A stretch of 64,000 nt of DNA from an uncultured Litoreibacter sp. Lineage in GTDB: Bacteria; Pseudomonadota; Alphaproteobacteria; Rhodobacterales; Rhodobacteraceae. The translations under genes were made by a program, and so were the position numbers. Positions 10,444 through 20,727 of this stretch are shown here, in pieces. Within the stretch, counting starts at the first letter, position 1. Each line of letters opens with the position of its first letter. The stretch covers positions 676,359-740,358 of the forward strand of contig CANLVO010000002.1 of NCBI GenBank assembly GCA_947494645.1. The letters are read 5' to 3'. The notes under the pieces were generated by a model. The model was not told the origin of the DNA and did not search any database. It saw only the letters and a program-made list of their open reading frames with translations.

Positions 10444-11082
10444 ATGATGACGCCCCTCAAACGGATCCTCACCGCCGCCGCCCTCAGCTGCCTTAGCATG
10501 GCCGCCTATGCCGACACGCGGACGATCACCGTCGCTGGTGGCTGTTTCTGGTGTGTAGAGCATGACTTTGAAAGCGTGCGCGGCGTGAAGGATGCCGTGT
10601 CGGGCTTTGCGGGCGGGTCCACGGCCAACCCAACCTACAAGCAGGTCACGAAGGGCGGAACCGGGCATTACGAGGCGGTCCGGATCACCTATGACGATGC
10701 AGCGCTGCCATTGCCACAACTGTTCGACATGTTCTTCCGCTCGGTTGATCCAACCGATGCGGGCGGGCAATTTTGTGACCGGGGCGATAGCTACCGTACC
10801 GCGATTTTCGTCAGCAACGCGGCAGAGCAAGCCGCCGCAGAGGCCGCGAAAGAGCGGGCACAAGCAGAACTCGGCAAGCTGATTGTCACACCGATATTGC
10901 GGGCGGGGCCGTTCTATCCCGCAGAAGCTTACCATCAAGACTATGCCAAGAAGATAGACAAGGTGCTCACGCGTTTTGGTCTGATCTCCAAAGCGAAGGC
11001 CTATAAGCGCTATCGCGACGCCTGCGGAAGGGATCAGCGGGTACGCCAGCTCTGGGGCAGCGCGGCACCGTTTGCCAGCTAG
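10444..11082 (+). CDS. msrA: Peptide-methionine (S)-S-oxide reductase with predicted signal peptide
   Basis: [23 protein letters not shown] signal-like; [41 protein letters not shown]. Confidence 0.93.
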   Translation: MMTPLKRILTAAALSCLSMAAYADTRTITVAGGCFWCVEHDFESVRGVKDAVSGFAGGSTANPTYKQVTKGGTGHYEAVRITYDDAALPLPQLFDMFFRSVDPTDAGGQFCDRGDSYRTAIFVSNAAEQAAAEAAKERAQAELGKLIVTPILRAGPFYPAEAYHQDYAKKIDKVLTRFGLISKAKAYKRYRDACGRDQRVRQLWGSAAPFAS

Positions 11083-11085
11083 GGC

Positions 11086-11373
11086 CTACAGGAACGCAGC
11101 CGCGTTGTTGCGCAGAACAATCTCAAACGCATAGACGCCTAACAGGGCGACCAACGGGCTTAGATCCAGCCCACCCATCTGCGGCAAAACGCGGCGGATG
11201 GGGCCGTAAATGGGCTCCAACAGCCGAGTCAGCCCGTCCCAGATTTGCGCGACAAGAGGCTGACGCAGGTTCAGCACCTGAAAGCTGAGCAGCCAGCTCA
11301 TGATGAAGTGGATCAAGATAACCGTACGCACGACGCCGATCAGCATCAGCAGGATTTGAAAAAGAGAAGTCAT
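11086..11373 (-). CDS. YggT family membrane protein
   Basis: 95 aa; two hydrophobic segments, LLEPIYGPIRRVLPQMGGLDLSPLVALL typical of YggT. Confidence 0.9.
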   Translation of the reverse strand: MTSLFQILLMLIGVVRTVILIHFIMSWLLSFQVLNLRQPLVAQIWDGLTRLLEPIYGPIRRVLPQMGGLDLSPLVALLGVYAFEIVLRNNAAAFL

Positions 11374-11658
11374 CAGGCGCTCCGGTTATCAGCTATGTTG
11401 CAAACAGGTAGTGTGCGCTGCGGTTCCACGCAAGGTCCCATGCCTGAGACCACGCTTGTTGTTCTTTAGGCCCGCTTCATCCAAAAAATTTTCCAAATTG
11501 GAAGATTGGAAGGCTCTCGTTTAACAGCCCCTTAACAGGAAAGATGCTAAGCGATTCGGGCCAGCCATTGTGACGTAAACGTCAAAAAATAAAGTAAGTT
11601 TTACCTTGCCTCTGCACAATTCTTGGTGATTAAACCGTTTGGTAGACTGGGGAAAATA

Positions 11659-13065
11659 ATGTCGGTTGTTCCGATAAGGAAGCGCGTTGTCGGTTGGATG
11701 ATGTTTGACTGGGCCAGTCAACCATACAATACGTTGCTGCTTACCTTCATTTTCGGACCCTATTTCGCCGAAATCGTTTCCAACATGTATATTGACGAAG
11801 GCCTGTCTGCCGGGGAAGCGAACGCGCATGCTCAGAGCGTCTGGGGCTTCGGTCAGGCAGTGATTGGCCTCATTATCGCGCTGGCTGCGCCGGTTCTAGG
11901 TGCGCTTGCCGACAATACCGGGCGCAGGTTGCCGTTTATCTGGGTGTTTTCGCTGCTCTACGTCGCTGGTGCTGCCGGGCTCTGGTGGGCGCTGCCCGAC
12001 GATTTCAACGTTGTTTTCGTCCTCATCGTTTTCGGTATCGGCTTCATCGGGATGGAGTTCGCCACCACATTCACCAACGCGATGCTGCCCGATCTCGGTC
12101 CGCCCAAGGAGACGGGCCGCTTGTCCGGCACAGGTTGGGCCGTTGGCTACTTGGGCGGGCTCGTGGCGTTGGTGATCATGCTGCTGTTCTTTGCCGAGAG
12201 CAGCGTAGGTCGCACGTTACTGGGAACACCGCCCCTGTTCGGGCTTGACCCAGAGCAGCGCGAAGGTACGCGGCTCGTGGGACCGTTTGCGGCACTTTGG
12301 TATATCGTCTTCATGATCCCCTTTTTCCTGTGGGTGCGCGAAAAGAAGCCGTTGCATGTGAAAGCGCCGGGTGGGGTGTCGAAAGCCCTGATCGAGCTGA
12401 AGCGCACAATCATGAAGCTGCCCCAAACACCGAGCCTGTCTGCTTATCTGGCCTCCTCAATGATCTACCGCGACGCGCTCAATGGGCTCTATGCCTTTGG
12501 CGGGGTCTACGCCAAGCTGGTGCTTGGGTGGAGCGTCATAGATATCGGGATCTTTGGCATTCTGGCGGTGATCACGGGCGCGATTTTTGCGTGGCTTGGC
12601 GGACGTGCAGATCGCCGATACGGCTCGAAACCAGTGATCGTCTGGTCGATCCTCGTGTTGATCTTTGCGACCGTCGGCATCGCTTCCATCGCACCCGGCG
12701 AAGTTGCTTGGTTGCCGGTCAGCGACGCGCCAATTCTGCTCAGCCGCACGATCTCAGATATCGCGTTTTACCTCTGCGGTGCGATGGTCGGGGCGGCGGG
12801 AGGCACGGTGCAGGCTGCATCGCGAGCAATGCTGGTTAAACAGGGCAACCCATACCGCATGACAGAGGCCTTCGGGCTTTATGCTCTGGCAGGCAAGGCC
12901 ACCGCCTTCCTAGCACCTGCGTTAATCGCGCTTGTCACGTCCATGTCCGACAGTCAGCGGATTGGCGTCACTCCGGTGATCGGCCTCTTCCTTTTGGGTC
13001 TCATCCTGTTAATCTGGGTGAAACCACAGGGAGAGGATAAGTCGGTATGGGCATCCGCACGCTAA
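11659..13065 (+). CDS. MFS transporter, UMF1/Atg22-like family
   Basis: MSVVPIRKRVVGWMMFDWASQPYNTLLLTFIFGPYFAE; 12-TM hydrophobicity; WMMFDWASQPYNT signature. Confidence 0.85.
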   Translation: MSVVPIRKRVVGWMMFDWASQPYNTLLLTFIFGPYFAEIVSNMYIDEGLSAGEANAHAQSVWGFGQAVIGLIIALAAPVLGALADNTGRRLPFIWVFSLLYVAGAAGLWWALPDDFNVVFVLIVFGIGFIGMEFATTFTNAMLPDLGPPKETGRLSGTGWAVGYLGGLVALVIMLLFFAESSVGRTLLGTPPLFGLDPEQREGTRLVGPFAALWYIVFMIPFFLWVREKKPLHVKAPGGVSKALIELKRTIMKLPQTPSLSAYLASSMIYRDALNGLYAFGGVYAKLVLGWSVIDIGIFGILAVITGAIFAWLGGRADRRYGSKPVIVWSILVLIFATVGIASIAPGEVAWLPVSDAPILLSRTISDIAFYLCGAMVGAAGGTVQAASRAMLVKQGNPYRMTEAFGLYALAGKATAFLAPALIALVTSMSDSQRIGVTPVIGLFLLGLILLIWVKPQGEDKSVWASAR

Positions 13066-13964
13066 TCACGTTTCTCTGTTTCTTTGCGCTTGGCAGCTGT
13101 GCCGGACAGTCCGGTGGTGATCTAAGCTCCACGCCGCAGGTCCGCAAAGACCTTGGGCCGCAAGGTCAACTGGTCGCCAAGACACTATTCGGCGCGAAAC
13201 GAAACGGGTCCCGCCAAGCGGCGGCTGCCTATGGCTCCTACGCCAATGGCTGCGCTGCCGGGCTGGTGCAACTGCCCGAAACCGGGCCAACATGGCAGGC
13301 CATGCGCCTGTCGCGCAATCGCAACTGGGGCCATCCTGAAACGGTGGATTTCGTGCAAGACCTCAGCCGGGCTGCAGTGCGTCAAGGTTGGGCCGGGCTC
13401 TATGTGGGTGACATGAGCCAACCGCGCGGCGGGCCGATGCTGACCGGCCACCGCTCGCACCAAATCGGGCTGGACGCCGATATCTGGATGAACCCCGCGC
13501 AAGATATGACGTTGAACCGGACGCAACGGGAGAACATCTCCGCCATTTCCATGCGCCGCTCCAACGGCGCGTTTGTGAATTCCAGCTGGACGCGTGGCCA
13601 TCACGAGGTGCTCAAGGCGGCAGCCTCAGACAAGCGAGTGGCGCGGATTTTCGTCTTTCCTGGCGCAAAGGTTCAGATGTGCAAGGATGCCAAGGGCGAT
13701 CGCTCCTGGTTGCGCAAAATTCGGCCCTGGTGGGGGCACCACTATCATTTCCACGTGCGGCTGGCTTGCCCCAAAGGCGCGCGTGGGTGTGTTGATCAGG
13801 CGGCTCCACCGGCGGGCGACGGATGCGCGGATGCCCAGCAATGGGTCAATAACATCCTGAACCCGCCACCCCCGGATCCCAACGCCCCTGCAGCAAAACC
13901 GCGCCGCGAATTGCGGCTGGCCGATCTGCCAACCCAATGCGTGGGGGTTCTGCAATCCGACTAA
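13047..13964 (+). CDS. mepA: Penicillin-insensitive murein endopeptidase
   Basis: [42 protein letters not shown]; overlaps end of the upstream transporter. Confidence 0.92.
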   Translation: MGIRTLITFLCFFALGSCAGQSGGDLSSTPQVRKDLGPQGQLVAKTLFGAKRNGSRQAAAAYGSYANGCAAGLVQLPETGPTWQAMRLSRNRNWGHPETVDFVQDLSRAAVRQGWAGLYVGDMSQPRGGPMLTGHRSHQIGLDADIWMNPAQDMTLNRTQRENISAISMRRSNGAFVNSSWTRGHHEVLKAAASDKRVARIFVFPGAKVQMCKDAKGDRSWLRKIRPWWGHHYHFHVRLACPKGARGCVDQAAPPAGDGCADAQQWVNNILNPPPPDPNAPAAKPRRELRLADLPTQCVGVLQSD

Positions 13965-14827
13965 TCGCGGCCTTTCTGGCCGGTCTGTTCTGGGCACCCT
14001 TTGCGCATGCGCAGAGCCTGGAGCTGGTCGGCAGCTACACTTGGAGCGAAGCGGTCGAGGGGTTCGGCGGCTTCTCTTCGATCGAGGTGTCACGCAATGG
14101 CACGTCCTTTCTGGCGACCACAGACAAGGGGCTGTTCGGCGAAGGCGTCTTTGTGCGCCGCGGCGGGCGGATCGTGGGCGTGGACAACGCAAAATTCCGA
14201 CCGATCCTTGGCACGGAAGGCGAGCCGCTCGTCAGCTACCGGACTGATGCCGAAGGGCTGGCGGTGCTGGTGGACAGCCAGATTTTCGTCTCCTTTGAGG
14301 GTCAGCACGTGATCCGTAAATTCGCAGCACTTGATGGCCCATCTGAGGTTCTGAAAATGCCAAACTGGGTGCGCAACCTGCAAGCCAACTCCGCACTTGA
14401 AGCGCTGGCTGTCGACGAAGACGGGGTGCTCTATACCATGCCCGAACGCTCCGGGCGGCTGGATCGGCCCTTTCCTGTCTGGCGCAACAAGCAAGGCGTT
14501 TGGGACAGCAAACTTACGGTAAGTCGCAGCAACGGATTTCTCGTTGTTGGTGCTGATTTCGGGCCGGATGGACGGCTCTACGTGCTTGAGCGCTTCTTCA
14601 ACGGGGTGTCGGCTTTCGCCACACGCGTGCGCAGTTTCGAAGTGGGCGCGGACGCGCTGACAGACGAGCAAGTGCTGCTGACCACAACCACTGGCACGCA
14701 TGACAATCTCGAAGGCATCTCGGTCTGGCGCAATGAGGCGGGCAACATCCGGGTCACCTTGATCTCAGACGACAATTTTCGGTTCCTGCAACGGACCGAG
14801 TTCGTCGAATACCGCCTGATCCCCTGA
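13937..14827 (+). CDS. Esterase-like activity of phytase family protein, exported
   Basis: Signal-like N-terminus ([17 protein letters not shown]) and beta-propeller-like sequence [26 protein letters not shown]...FLATTDKG...[10 protein letters not shown]. Confidence 0.75.
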   Translation: MRGGSAIRLIAAFLAGLFWAPFAHAQSLELVGSYTWSEAVEGFGGFSSIEVSRNGTSFLATTDKGLFGEGVFVRRGGRIVGVDNAKFRPILGTEGEPLVSYRTDAEGLAVLVDSQIFVSFEGQHVIRKFAALDGPSEVLKMPNWVRNLQANSALEALAVDEDGVLYTMPERSGRLDRPFPVWRNKQGVWDSKLTVSRSNGFLVVGADFGPDGRLYVLERFFNGVSAFATRVRSFEVGADALTDEQVLLTTTTGTHDNLEGISVWRNEAGNIRVTLISDDNFRFLQRTEFVEYRLIP

Positions 14828-14831
14828 CGCG

Positions 14832-15668
14832 CTAACGCCCCGGAATGCCGTCGCGTTTGGTGGCGGGCTCCCAGTTGTCGATGATCTCCATCGCCTGTTC
14901 GCCGGTTTCCACAAACTTGAAGAGCGACAGGTCTTCCTCTGAGATTGTGCCGGCATCGGCCAGGGTTTCCCAGTTGATGATCGACCGCCAGAAGGCCTCC
15001 CCAAACAGCAGGAACGGGACCCGCTCCATGCGGCCCGTCTGGATCAAGGTCAGCGCCTCGAAGGTTTCGTCCAGCGTGCCAAAACCGCCGGGAAAGACAG
15101 CGACCGCGCGGGCGCGCATCAGGAAATGCATTTTGCGGATCGCAAAATAGTGGAAGTTGTAGCACAGCTCGGGCGTGACATATTCGTTCGGGGCCTGCTC
15201 ATGAGGAAGCACGATGTTCAGCCCGATGGACCGCCCGCCTGCATCCATCGCGCCGCGGTTGCCAGCCTCCATCACACCGGGGCCGCCACCGGTGACGATC
15301 ACGTCTTCATGCCCGTCAGACCGCTCCGTCATCAGACGGGCAAATTCGCGCGCTTCGGCATAGTATTTCGACAGGTCGGCCAAGGTCTTGGTGCGGGCGG
15401 TGTCTTTCTTGGCAGGTTCAGGGATCCGCGCACCGCCAAACAGCACAATGGTCGAGCGGATGTCTTCTTCGTCCATCCCCATCTCGGGTTTGAGCAGTTC
15501 AAGCTGCAGCCGCACCGGGCGCAGCGCGTCCTGGCAGAGAAACTCGTTGTCGGCAAAGGCCAGACGGTAGGCAGAGGACCGGGTTTGCGGCGTGTCGGGC
15601 ACGTGGTGGGACGCTTCAACATCCTGACCAGAATTGCGGAGCGGATGCTTGCGGTTGTCGTCTTTCAC
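14832..15668 (-). CDS. LOG family protein (TIGR00730-type), GTG start
   Basis: VTGGGPGVMEAGNRGAMDAGGRSIGLNIVLPHEQ; FPGGFGTLDETFEALTLIQT (PGGxGTxxE). Confidence 0.92.
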   Translation of the reverse strand: MKDDNRKHPLRNSGQDVEASHHVPDTPQTRSSAYRLAFADNEFLCQDALRPVRLQLELLKPEMGMDEEDIRSTIVLFGGARIPEPAKKDTARTKTLADLSKYYAEAREFARLMTERSDGHEDVIVTGGGPGVMEAGNRGAMDAGGRSIGLNIVLPHEQAPNEYVTPELCYNFHYFAIRKMHFLMRARAVAVFPGGFGTLDETFEALTLIQTGRMERVPFLLFGEAFWRSIINWETLADAGTISEEDLSLFKFVETGEQAMEIIDNWEPATKRDGIPGR

Positions 15669-15757
15669 GGGCGTGCCTCTTGATTGCGTCTTACACTCCC
15701 TTCGGTTTATAGCCAGAGCACGCGCGACGCCACATATGATTGAAGGACCTGTAACCC

Positions 15758-16585
15758 ATGTCAAAAGCCCAGCTTGAGACCGCCATCGAAGCCGCTTGGG
15801 AAGGCCGCGATGCGATCACCTCCGCCACCACTGGCGAGACACGCGATGCGATCGAAGACACGCTGAACGCGCTCGACAGTGGCACGTTGCGGGTGGCTGA
15901 AAAGCAAGATGATGGCAGTTGGCATGTGAACCAATGGGCCAAGAAAGCGGTCCTCCTGGGTTTCCGCATTAAGGATATGGAGCAGCACGAGGGCGGCCCG
16001 CAAGGTACTGGCTGGTGGGACAAGGTCGACAGCAAATTCAAAGGTTGGGGCGAGGCGCAATGGAAAGCCGCAGGCTTCCGCGCCGTGCCGAACTGCGTGG
16101 TGCGCAAGTCAGCCTATATTGCGCCCGGCGTGGTTTTGATGCCGTCTTTCGTGAACCTTGGCGCGCATGTCGATGAGGGCACCATGGTCGATACATGGGC
16201 CACGGTCGGCTCCTGTGCGCAGATCGGCAAAAACGTGCACTTGTCGGGCGGCGTCGGCATTGGCGGGGTTCTTGAGCCGATGCAAGCCGGCCCCACAATC
16301 ATCGAGGATAATTGCTTCATCGGCGCCCGTTCCGAGGTGGTCGAAGGCTGCATCTTGCGCGAGGGCTCGGTTCTGGGCATGGGCGTCTTTATCGGCCAGT
16401 CCACCAAAATCGTGGATCGCGACACTGGCGAGGTCATGTATGGCGAGGTGCCGCCTTATTCCGTGGTCGTCGCAGGCTCCATGCCGTCCAAGAACGGCGT
16501 GAACCTTTATTGCGCGGTGATCGTGAAACGTGTCGATGCGAAGACACGCTCGAAGACCGGCATCAACGACCTGCTGCGGGACTAA
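15758..16585 (+). CDS. dapD: 2,3,4,5-tetrahydropyridine-2,6-dicarboxylate N-succinyltransferase
   Basis: [20 protein letters not shown]; left-handed beta-helix hexapeptide repeats [40 protein letters not shown]. Confidence 0.96.
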   Translation: MSKAQLETAIEAAWEGRDAITSATTGETRDAIEDTLNALDSGTLRVAEKQDDGSWHVNQWAKKAVLLGFRIKDMEQHEGGPQGTGWWDKVDSKFKGWGEAQWKAAGFRAVPNCVVRKSAYIAPGVVLMPSFVNLGAHVDEGTMVDTWATVGSCAQIGKNVHLSGGVGIGGVLEPMQAGPTIIEDNCFIGARSEVVEGCILREGSVLGMGVFIGQSTKIVDRDTGEVMYGEVPPYSVVVAGSMPSKNGVNLYCAVIVKRVDAKTRSKTGINDLLRD

Positions 16586-16620
16586 GGGTCGCGCAACTCA
16601 AAAGCTGAGCGGAGGATCAC

Positions 16621-16869
16621 ATGGGTATCGGATTTATTGGCGGCATTATCGTAGGCGGATTGGCTGGCTGGGTGGCCAGCATGATCATGAAGGCGCAAAC
16701 CGGGGTGCTCGGGAATATCGCGCTCGGTGTGCTTGGCGCCGTTGTCTTGAACCTGCTGCTATCCTTCGTTGGCATCTACGCTGAAAATGCATGGATGCCG
16801 CAGCTGATCGTTGGCGCGGCAGGCGCGTGCCTCTTGATCTGGGCCTATCGCGCGATCAAAAGCCGCTAA
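16621..16869 (+). CDS. GlsB/YeaQ/YmgE family stress response membrane protein
   Basis: 82 aa; GFIGGIIVGGLAGWVASMIMKAQTGVLGNIALGVLGAVV. Confidence 0.88.
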   Translation: MGIGFIGGIIVGGLAGWVASMIMKAQTGVLGNIALGVLGAVVLNLLLSFVGIYAENAWMPQLIVGAAGACLLIWAYRAIKSR

Positions 16870-17924
16870 TTGCCCGCACCAAACCATTTTGCCCGCAAGG
16901 CGCTATAGCGACCGTCTTCGCGCAGCCGCAGCAGGCCTTGATTGATCTGCTCGCGCAGCGGGCTGCCGGTGGGCAGAGCCATGCCGTAATTCTCGGGTTT
17001 GAACACGCGAGGCACCATCCGGGCAATGCCGCTGCCGCGCGTGGTGGCGTAATACGACAGGATCGGGCCATCGAAGAACACCGCGTCCAAGGCGCTGTCT
17101 TCAAAGTCCTGTAGCATCAGATCCAACCCATCATAGGAAATCGAGGCAATCTCGCGCTGGTCCAGAAACTGCTCTGCGGTCGAACCCGCGATGGTGCCCA
17201 CACGCCGTCCGTCCAAATCGTTGATTGACTCGACGCTGCTTTGCAACGCGTCCACGGTCATAGCGGCGGTGATCTTCGCCACAAATACTGAGACTAAAAA
17301 CAGGCTGGCGAAGACCAGCGTAACGGCAAAGAACCGACCGGGGCGGGAGATCGGCATGCGTTCCTCAAAACCGCCATTGACCACCAGATTGAGCGCCCAC
17401 CAGAAAGACGGAAAAAGCGCGTCCTTTGCATCTCGGTCAAAAAATGGTTGGCGGCGCCTTTCAAACACCCACATCAGCATTCCGCCGCCAAACAACAATC
17501 CGATGGCAACCAGCACCGCCACGGCGATGTCGCGGGTCAAAAGCGCGTTCAAGATCGAGCCGGTCGAATTGTCAAAAGGCAGCATGATCTGCAGCCCGCT
17601 GTCGAATATCGGCTGCGAGAAATCCATGATCCCCTCGCGCTCCGCCGTGATCGAAATATTGGCGATGGCGCCATCCACCTGCCGGGCGACAACCAGATCA
17701 AGCATGTCCTGAAAGTTCTCGGTACGGACGAAGTCCGTTTGCAGCCCAAGGTCGGCGGCCAACATGGACCACAGCTCAATGCTGAAGCCAACGCTTTCGT
17801 CGTTCTCTTCCATCGAGAACGGAGCGCGGGTCACGGTGGAAATGGTGATGGAGCCGTCCTGGGCTACGACAGGTTGCGCCCATGGCAAAAGGGCCAGCGT
17901 GGCCAGAAAAAACAGTCGGTACAT
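16866..17924 (-). CDS. Periplasmic-binding-domain ion channel, bacterial ionotropic glutamate receptor-like
   Basis: Signal peptide, S1 ligand-binding half (TISTVTRAPFSMEENDESVGFSIELWSMLAADLG), TM1, P-loop (SFWWALNLVVNGGFEERMP), TM2 (FFAVTLVFASLFLVSVFVAKITAAMTV), S2 half (SINDLDGRRVGTIAGSTAEQFL). Confidence 0.8.
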   Translation of the reverse strand: MYRLFFLATLALLPWAQPVVAQDGSITISTVTRAPFSMEENDESVGFSIELWSMLAADLGLQTDFVRTENFQDMLDLVVARQVDGAIANISITAEREGIMDFSQPIFDSGLQIMLPFDNSTGSILNALLTRDIAVAVLVAIGLLFGGGMLMWVFERRRQPFFDRDAKDALFPSFWWALNLVVNGGFEERMPISRPGRFFAVTLVFASLFLVSVFVAKITAAMTVDALQSSVESINDLDGRRVGTIAGSTAEQFLDQREIASISYDGLDLMLQDFEDSALDAVFFDGPILSYYATTRGSGIARMVPRVFKPENYGMALPTGSPLREQINQGLLRLREDGRYSALRAKWFGAGN

Positions 17925-18033
17925 GGTTTGATCACCCTTCCCCCGGATCGTCGCGCTTACCTATCTGCTTGCGTGGCGTGGCTCAATGGGTTTGACACAT
18001 GTCACCCAGACCCTCGCAATTGTCGGAGCGGAC

Positions 18034-18438
18034 ATGCCCAAAACTGAAAGCAAGCATCAAGTCTATACCCTTCTTGTGCAGGTGGGTCGCAGCGCCGATG
18101 ACGGGATGCCCGAAGGGGCCTCTGGTGCCGCGATGGTCTGTTATTCGACCGGGATCGACGAGGCAGAGGCCGTTCGCGAATGCGTCGCCCTTCTCAAGCG
18201 CGCCGGGCTCGCGCCGCTTGATGTCACGGGCTATGGCAGCCTGTCTGAACGTCTGGCAGAGGGGCATGACATCCCCGAAGAAGAGACAGAGTTGATGCAG
18301 CGCGCGCTTGATGAGAATTCCGTGGTCGTGGCGCAAACGACAACTCTCTACGATGAAGAGGATAGCAACGGGGCAGAGGCAAAGGCCTTAAAGCCGGGCA
18401 AACCTGCCGGATCAAAGAAGGGCAGTAAGAAAGGTTAG
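18034..18438 (+). CDS. Conserved hypothetical protein with Lys-rich C-terminal tail
   Basis: MPKTESKHQVYTLLVQVGRSADDGMPEGASGAAMVCYSTGIDEAEAVRECV...KPAGSKKGSKKG; start chosen at internal ATG. Confidence 0.65.
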   Translation: MPKTESKHQVYTLLVQVGRSADDGMPEGASGAAMVCYSTGIDEAEAVRECVALLKRAGLAPLDVTGYGSLSERLAEGHDIPEEETELMQRALDENSVVVAQTTTLYDEEDSNGAEAKALKPGKPAGSKKGSKKG

Positions 18439-19094
18439 CTTTGGTAGCCGGATTTATGTTCGGCCGCGAAACAGCGCGCTTCTTCCTGAGAAAGAACCTT
18501 GCCGATGGACTGGCCGGATTTCGGCATGCTTTCGACCGCACATTTTCCGATGCTCAACGCCGCCGCATGTTCCAGCTGCACTTGGTACAGGTCCGTGTTG
18601 GGGGCCATTTCCCAATGCTGCGCCTTGCGTCCGTCTTTCAAAGCCCAGATCGGGACCAGCACAGTTTCAGCACCGAAAAGATACTCAGCAATGTCGGAAG
18701 TGACGGCGATGCGGTGATCCGGGCCAACGACAAGGTCCTGATCCAAACCGTAGTAGGGCGCGCGAATACATATCGCGGTCTTCGCCGTCGGGGTCTTCAG
18801 AATATGGCGCACAGCGACTGCGGCCCCTGACGGGTCCAGCACCATGTCGCCGGGATTGAGGTCTTGCACCGCGACCTGACCCGTCGGCGTTGCCACACGC
18901 GTGCTGCCCAAAAGCCCGGTTTCCGGACGTGCTTGCGGCGTATCATTGGTGTTGGCATGGTCGAGACCCGGAGTGGCATAGGCGGTTTGGGTGCCATTAA
19001 CCTGTGCCAGATCCGCCTTGATCCGCGACGACAACAGCTCTGCACGGCCCAAAAAGCCGAGGCTGCTTCCGTTCTGGATCGTAATACGGGTCAT
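18435..19094 (-). CDS. Hint (hedgehog/intein)-domain protein, short form
   Basis: GSTRVATPTGQVAVQDLNPGDMVLDPSGAAVAVRHIL...DLVVGPDHRIAVTSDIAEYLFGAETVLVPIWALKDG resembles roseobacter Hint-domain proteins. Confidence 0.8.
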   Translation of the reverse strand: MTRITIQNGSSLGFLGRAELLSSRIKADLAQVNGTQTAYATPGLDHANTNDTPQARPETGLLGSTRVATPTGQVAVQDLNPGDMVLDPSGAAVAVRHILKTPTAKTAICIRAPYYGLDQDLVVGPDHRIAVTSDIAEYLFGAETVLVPIWALKDGRKAQHWEMAPNTDLYQVQLEHAAALSIGKCAVESMPKSGQSIGKVLSQEEARCFAAEHKSGYQS

Positions 19095-19187
19095 CGTTGA
19101 TCTTCCTGACGCGGGCGGTGAGTGTCGCTCGCGTGTGAAGATTTAGGCAAAAACCGTAGCCAATTCATGAATGCCGGGGGGCGATTT

Positions 19188-19346
19188 ATGGCTAATTTTA
19201 AGACAACCTTGCCCAATTCCCGCGTGAGTTCTGCGCAAATGTGGCACGCGCAGCCGAAAAGCCGCCCAAAAGGCGCATTTCCAAGTGTCGCGATCAGCGG
19301 TGCCGCTGCCATATTTGCCTCCGTGGCCTTGGGCAGACGAGCATAA
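19188..19346 (+). CDS. Possible small protein (52 aa) with hydrophobic C-terminal segment
   Basis: MANFKTTLPNSRVSSAQMWHAQPKSRPKGAFPSVAISGAAAIFASVALGRRA; no homology judged by eye, weak evidence. Confidence 0.3.
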   Translation: MANFKTTLPNSRVSSAQMWHAQPKSRPKGAFPSVAISGAAAIFASVALGRRA

Positions 19347-19578
19347 CCGGCGCGCCCCAATTTCGGGGGCTGGCTTCCGTGAGTTTATTTTGCTCTTGCG
19401 ACCCTTTGCGCGCCGCATACCCTGCCTCGGGCTTATTTATTGTGGATAATTATTGTGTTACCGAGCTCAAAAGGAAGCCTTGCTTGCGGGCGGCTGCCAC
19501 ATCCGGGCGCTATTGCGTCTTTTTTGCCGCAACGGCTTTCGGCCGTGATCTGGTCCATACTCGTGCGAAGGAGCACCC

Positions 19579-20727
19579 ATGACACAGCCGGTTGACCCCG
19601 TCTCTTTGACTGCCGATCTGGTCAAATGCGCCTCGGTGACGCCTGATGAAGGTGGCGCATTGAGCGTGCTGTCCGCGCTGCTCGAAGGTGCCGGGTTTGA
19701 ATGCCACCGGGTGGATCGCGGCGCTGTCAGCAATCTTTACGCGCGCTGGGGCCCACGTGGCGCAAACCGCAGTTTTGGGTTCAATGGGCACACAGATGTG
19801 GTCCCTGTGGGCGATCTCGACGCATGGAGCGTCGATCCATTCGGAGCCGAAATTCGCGATGGCTGGCTCTATGGCCGCGGAGCGACGGACATGAAGTCAG
19901 GCGTCGCAGCCTTTGCCGCTGCCGCCGTGGATTTTGTGCGCGAGACGCCCCCCAACGGTGCGGTGATCCTTGCCATCACAGGGGACGAAGAAGGCGACGC
20001 GGTCGATGGCACAAGGGCGTTGTTGGATTGGATGAAGACCCAGGGCGAGGTGATGACCGACTGTCTGGTGGGGGAGCCGACCTGCCCCGAAACCATGGGC
20101 GAGATGATCAAAATCGGGCGGCGCGGCTCGATGACCGTGTTCTTCACGGTGAAAGGCAAGCAAGGCCACGCGGCGTATCCACATCGCGCGCTGAACCCGA
20201 TGCCGATCATGGCGCGGTTGATCAGCCGGTTATCAACGCATGAGATGGACCAAGGCACAGAGCATTTCGACCCCTCCACTTTGCAATGCACCACAATCGA
20301 CGCGGGCAACCCGGCCACCAACGTGATCCCGGCAGAGTGCCGCGCGACGGTGAATATCCGCTTCAACGATGCCCATAGCTCGGACAGTGTCACCGCTTGG
20401 CTGCAAGGTGAGGCTGACGCCTTGGCTCTCGAGACCGGCGCTGTGATCGAGATGCGCGTCAGGGTCTCAGGCGAAAGCTTCGTGACGCCTCCAGGTCCGT
20501 TGTCAGCTTTGGTGGCAGACGCGGTGAAGGCCGAAACCGGCGTCACACCCGAGATGTCGACCACGGGAGGTACGTCAGACGCACGGTTCGTCAAAGACCA
20601 CTGCCCGGTTGTGGAGTTCGGCCTCGTCGGCAAGACCATGCACGCCGTTGATGAGCGGGTCGAGGTCGCCCAAATCCATCAACTTAAAGCCGTCTACAGC
20701 CGCATCTTGCGGGATTACTTTGCGTAG
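19579..20727 (+). CDS. dapE: Succinyl-diaminopimelate desuccinylase
   Basis: [61 protein letters not shown]. Confidence 0.95.
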   Translation: MTQPVDPVSLTADLVKCASVTPDEGGALSVLSALLEGAGFECHRVDRGAVSNLYARWGPRGANRSFGFNGHTDVVPVGDLDAWSVDPFGAEIRDGWLYGRGATDMKSGVAAFAAAAVDFVRETPPNGAVILAITGDEEGDAVDGTRALLDWMKTQGEVMTDCLVGEPTCPETMGEMIKIGRRGSMTVFFTVKGKQGHAAYPHRALNPMPIMARLISRLSTHEMDQGTEHFDPSTLQCTTIDAGNPATNVIPAECRATVNIRFNDAHSSDSVTAWLQGEADALALETGAVIEMRVRVSGESFVTPPGPLSALVADAVKAETGVTPEMSTTGGTSDARFVKDHCPVVEFGLVGKTMHAVDERVEVAQIHQLKAVYSRILRDYFA

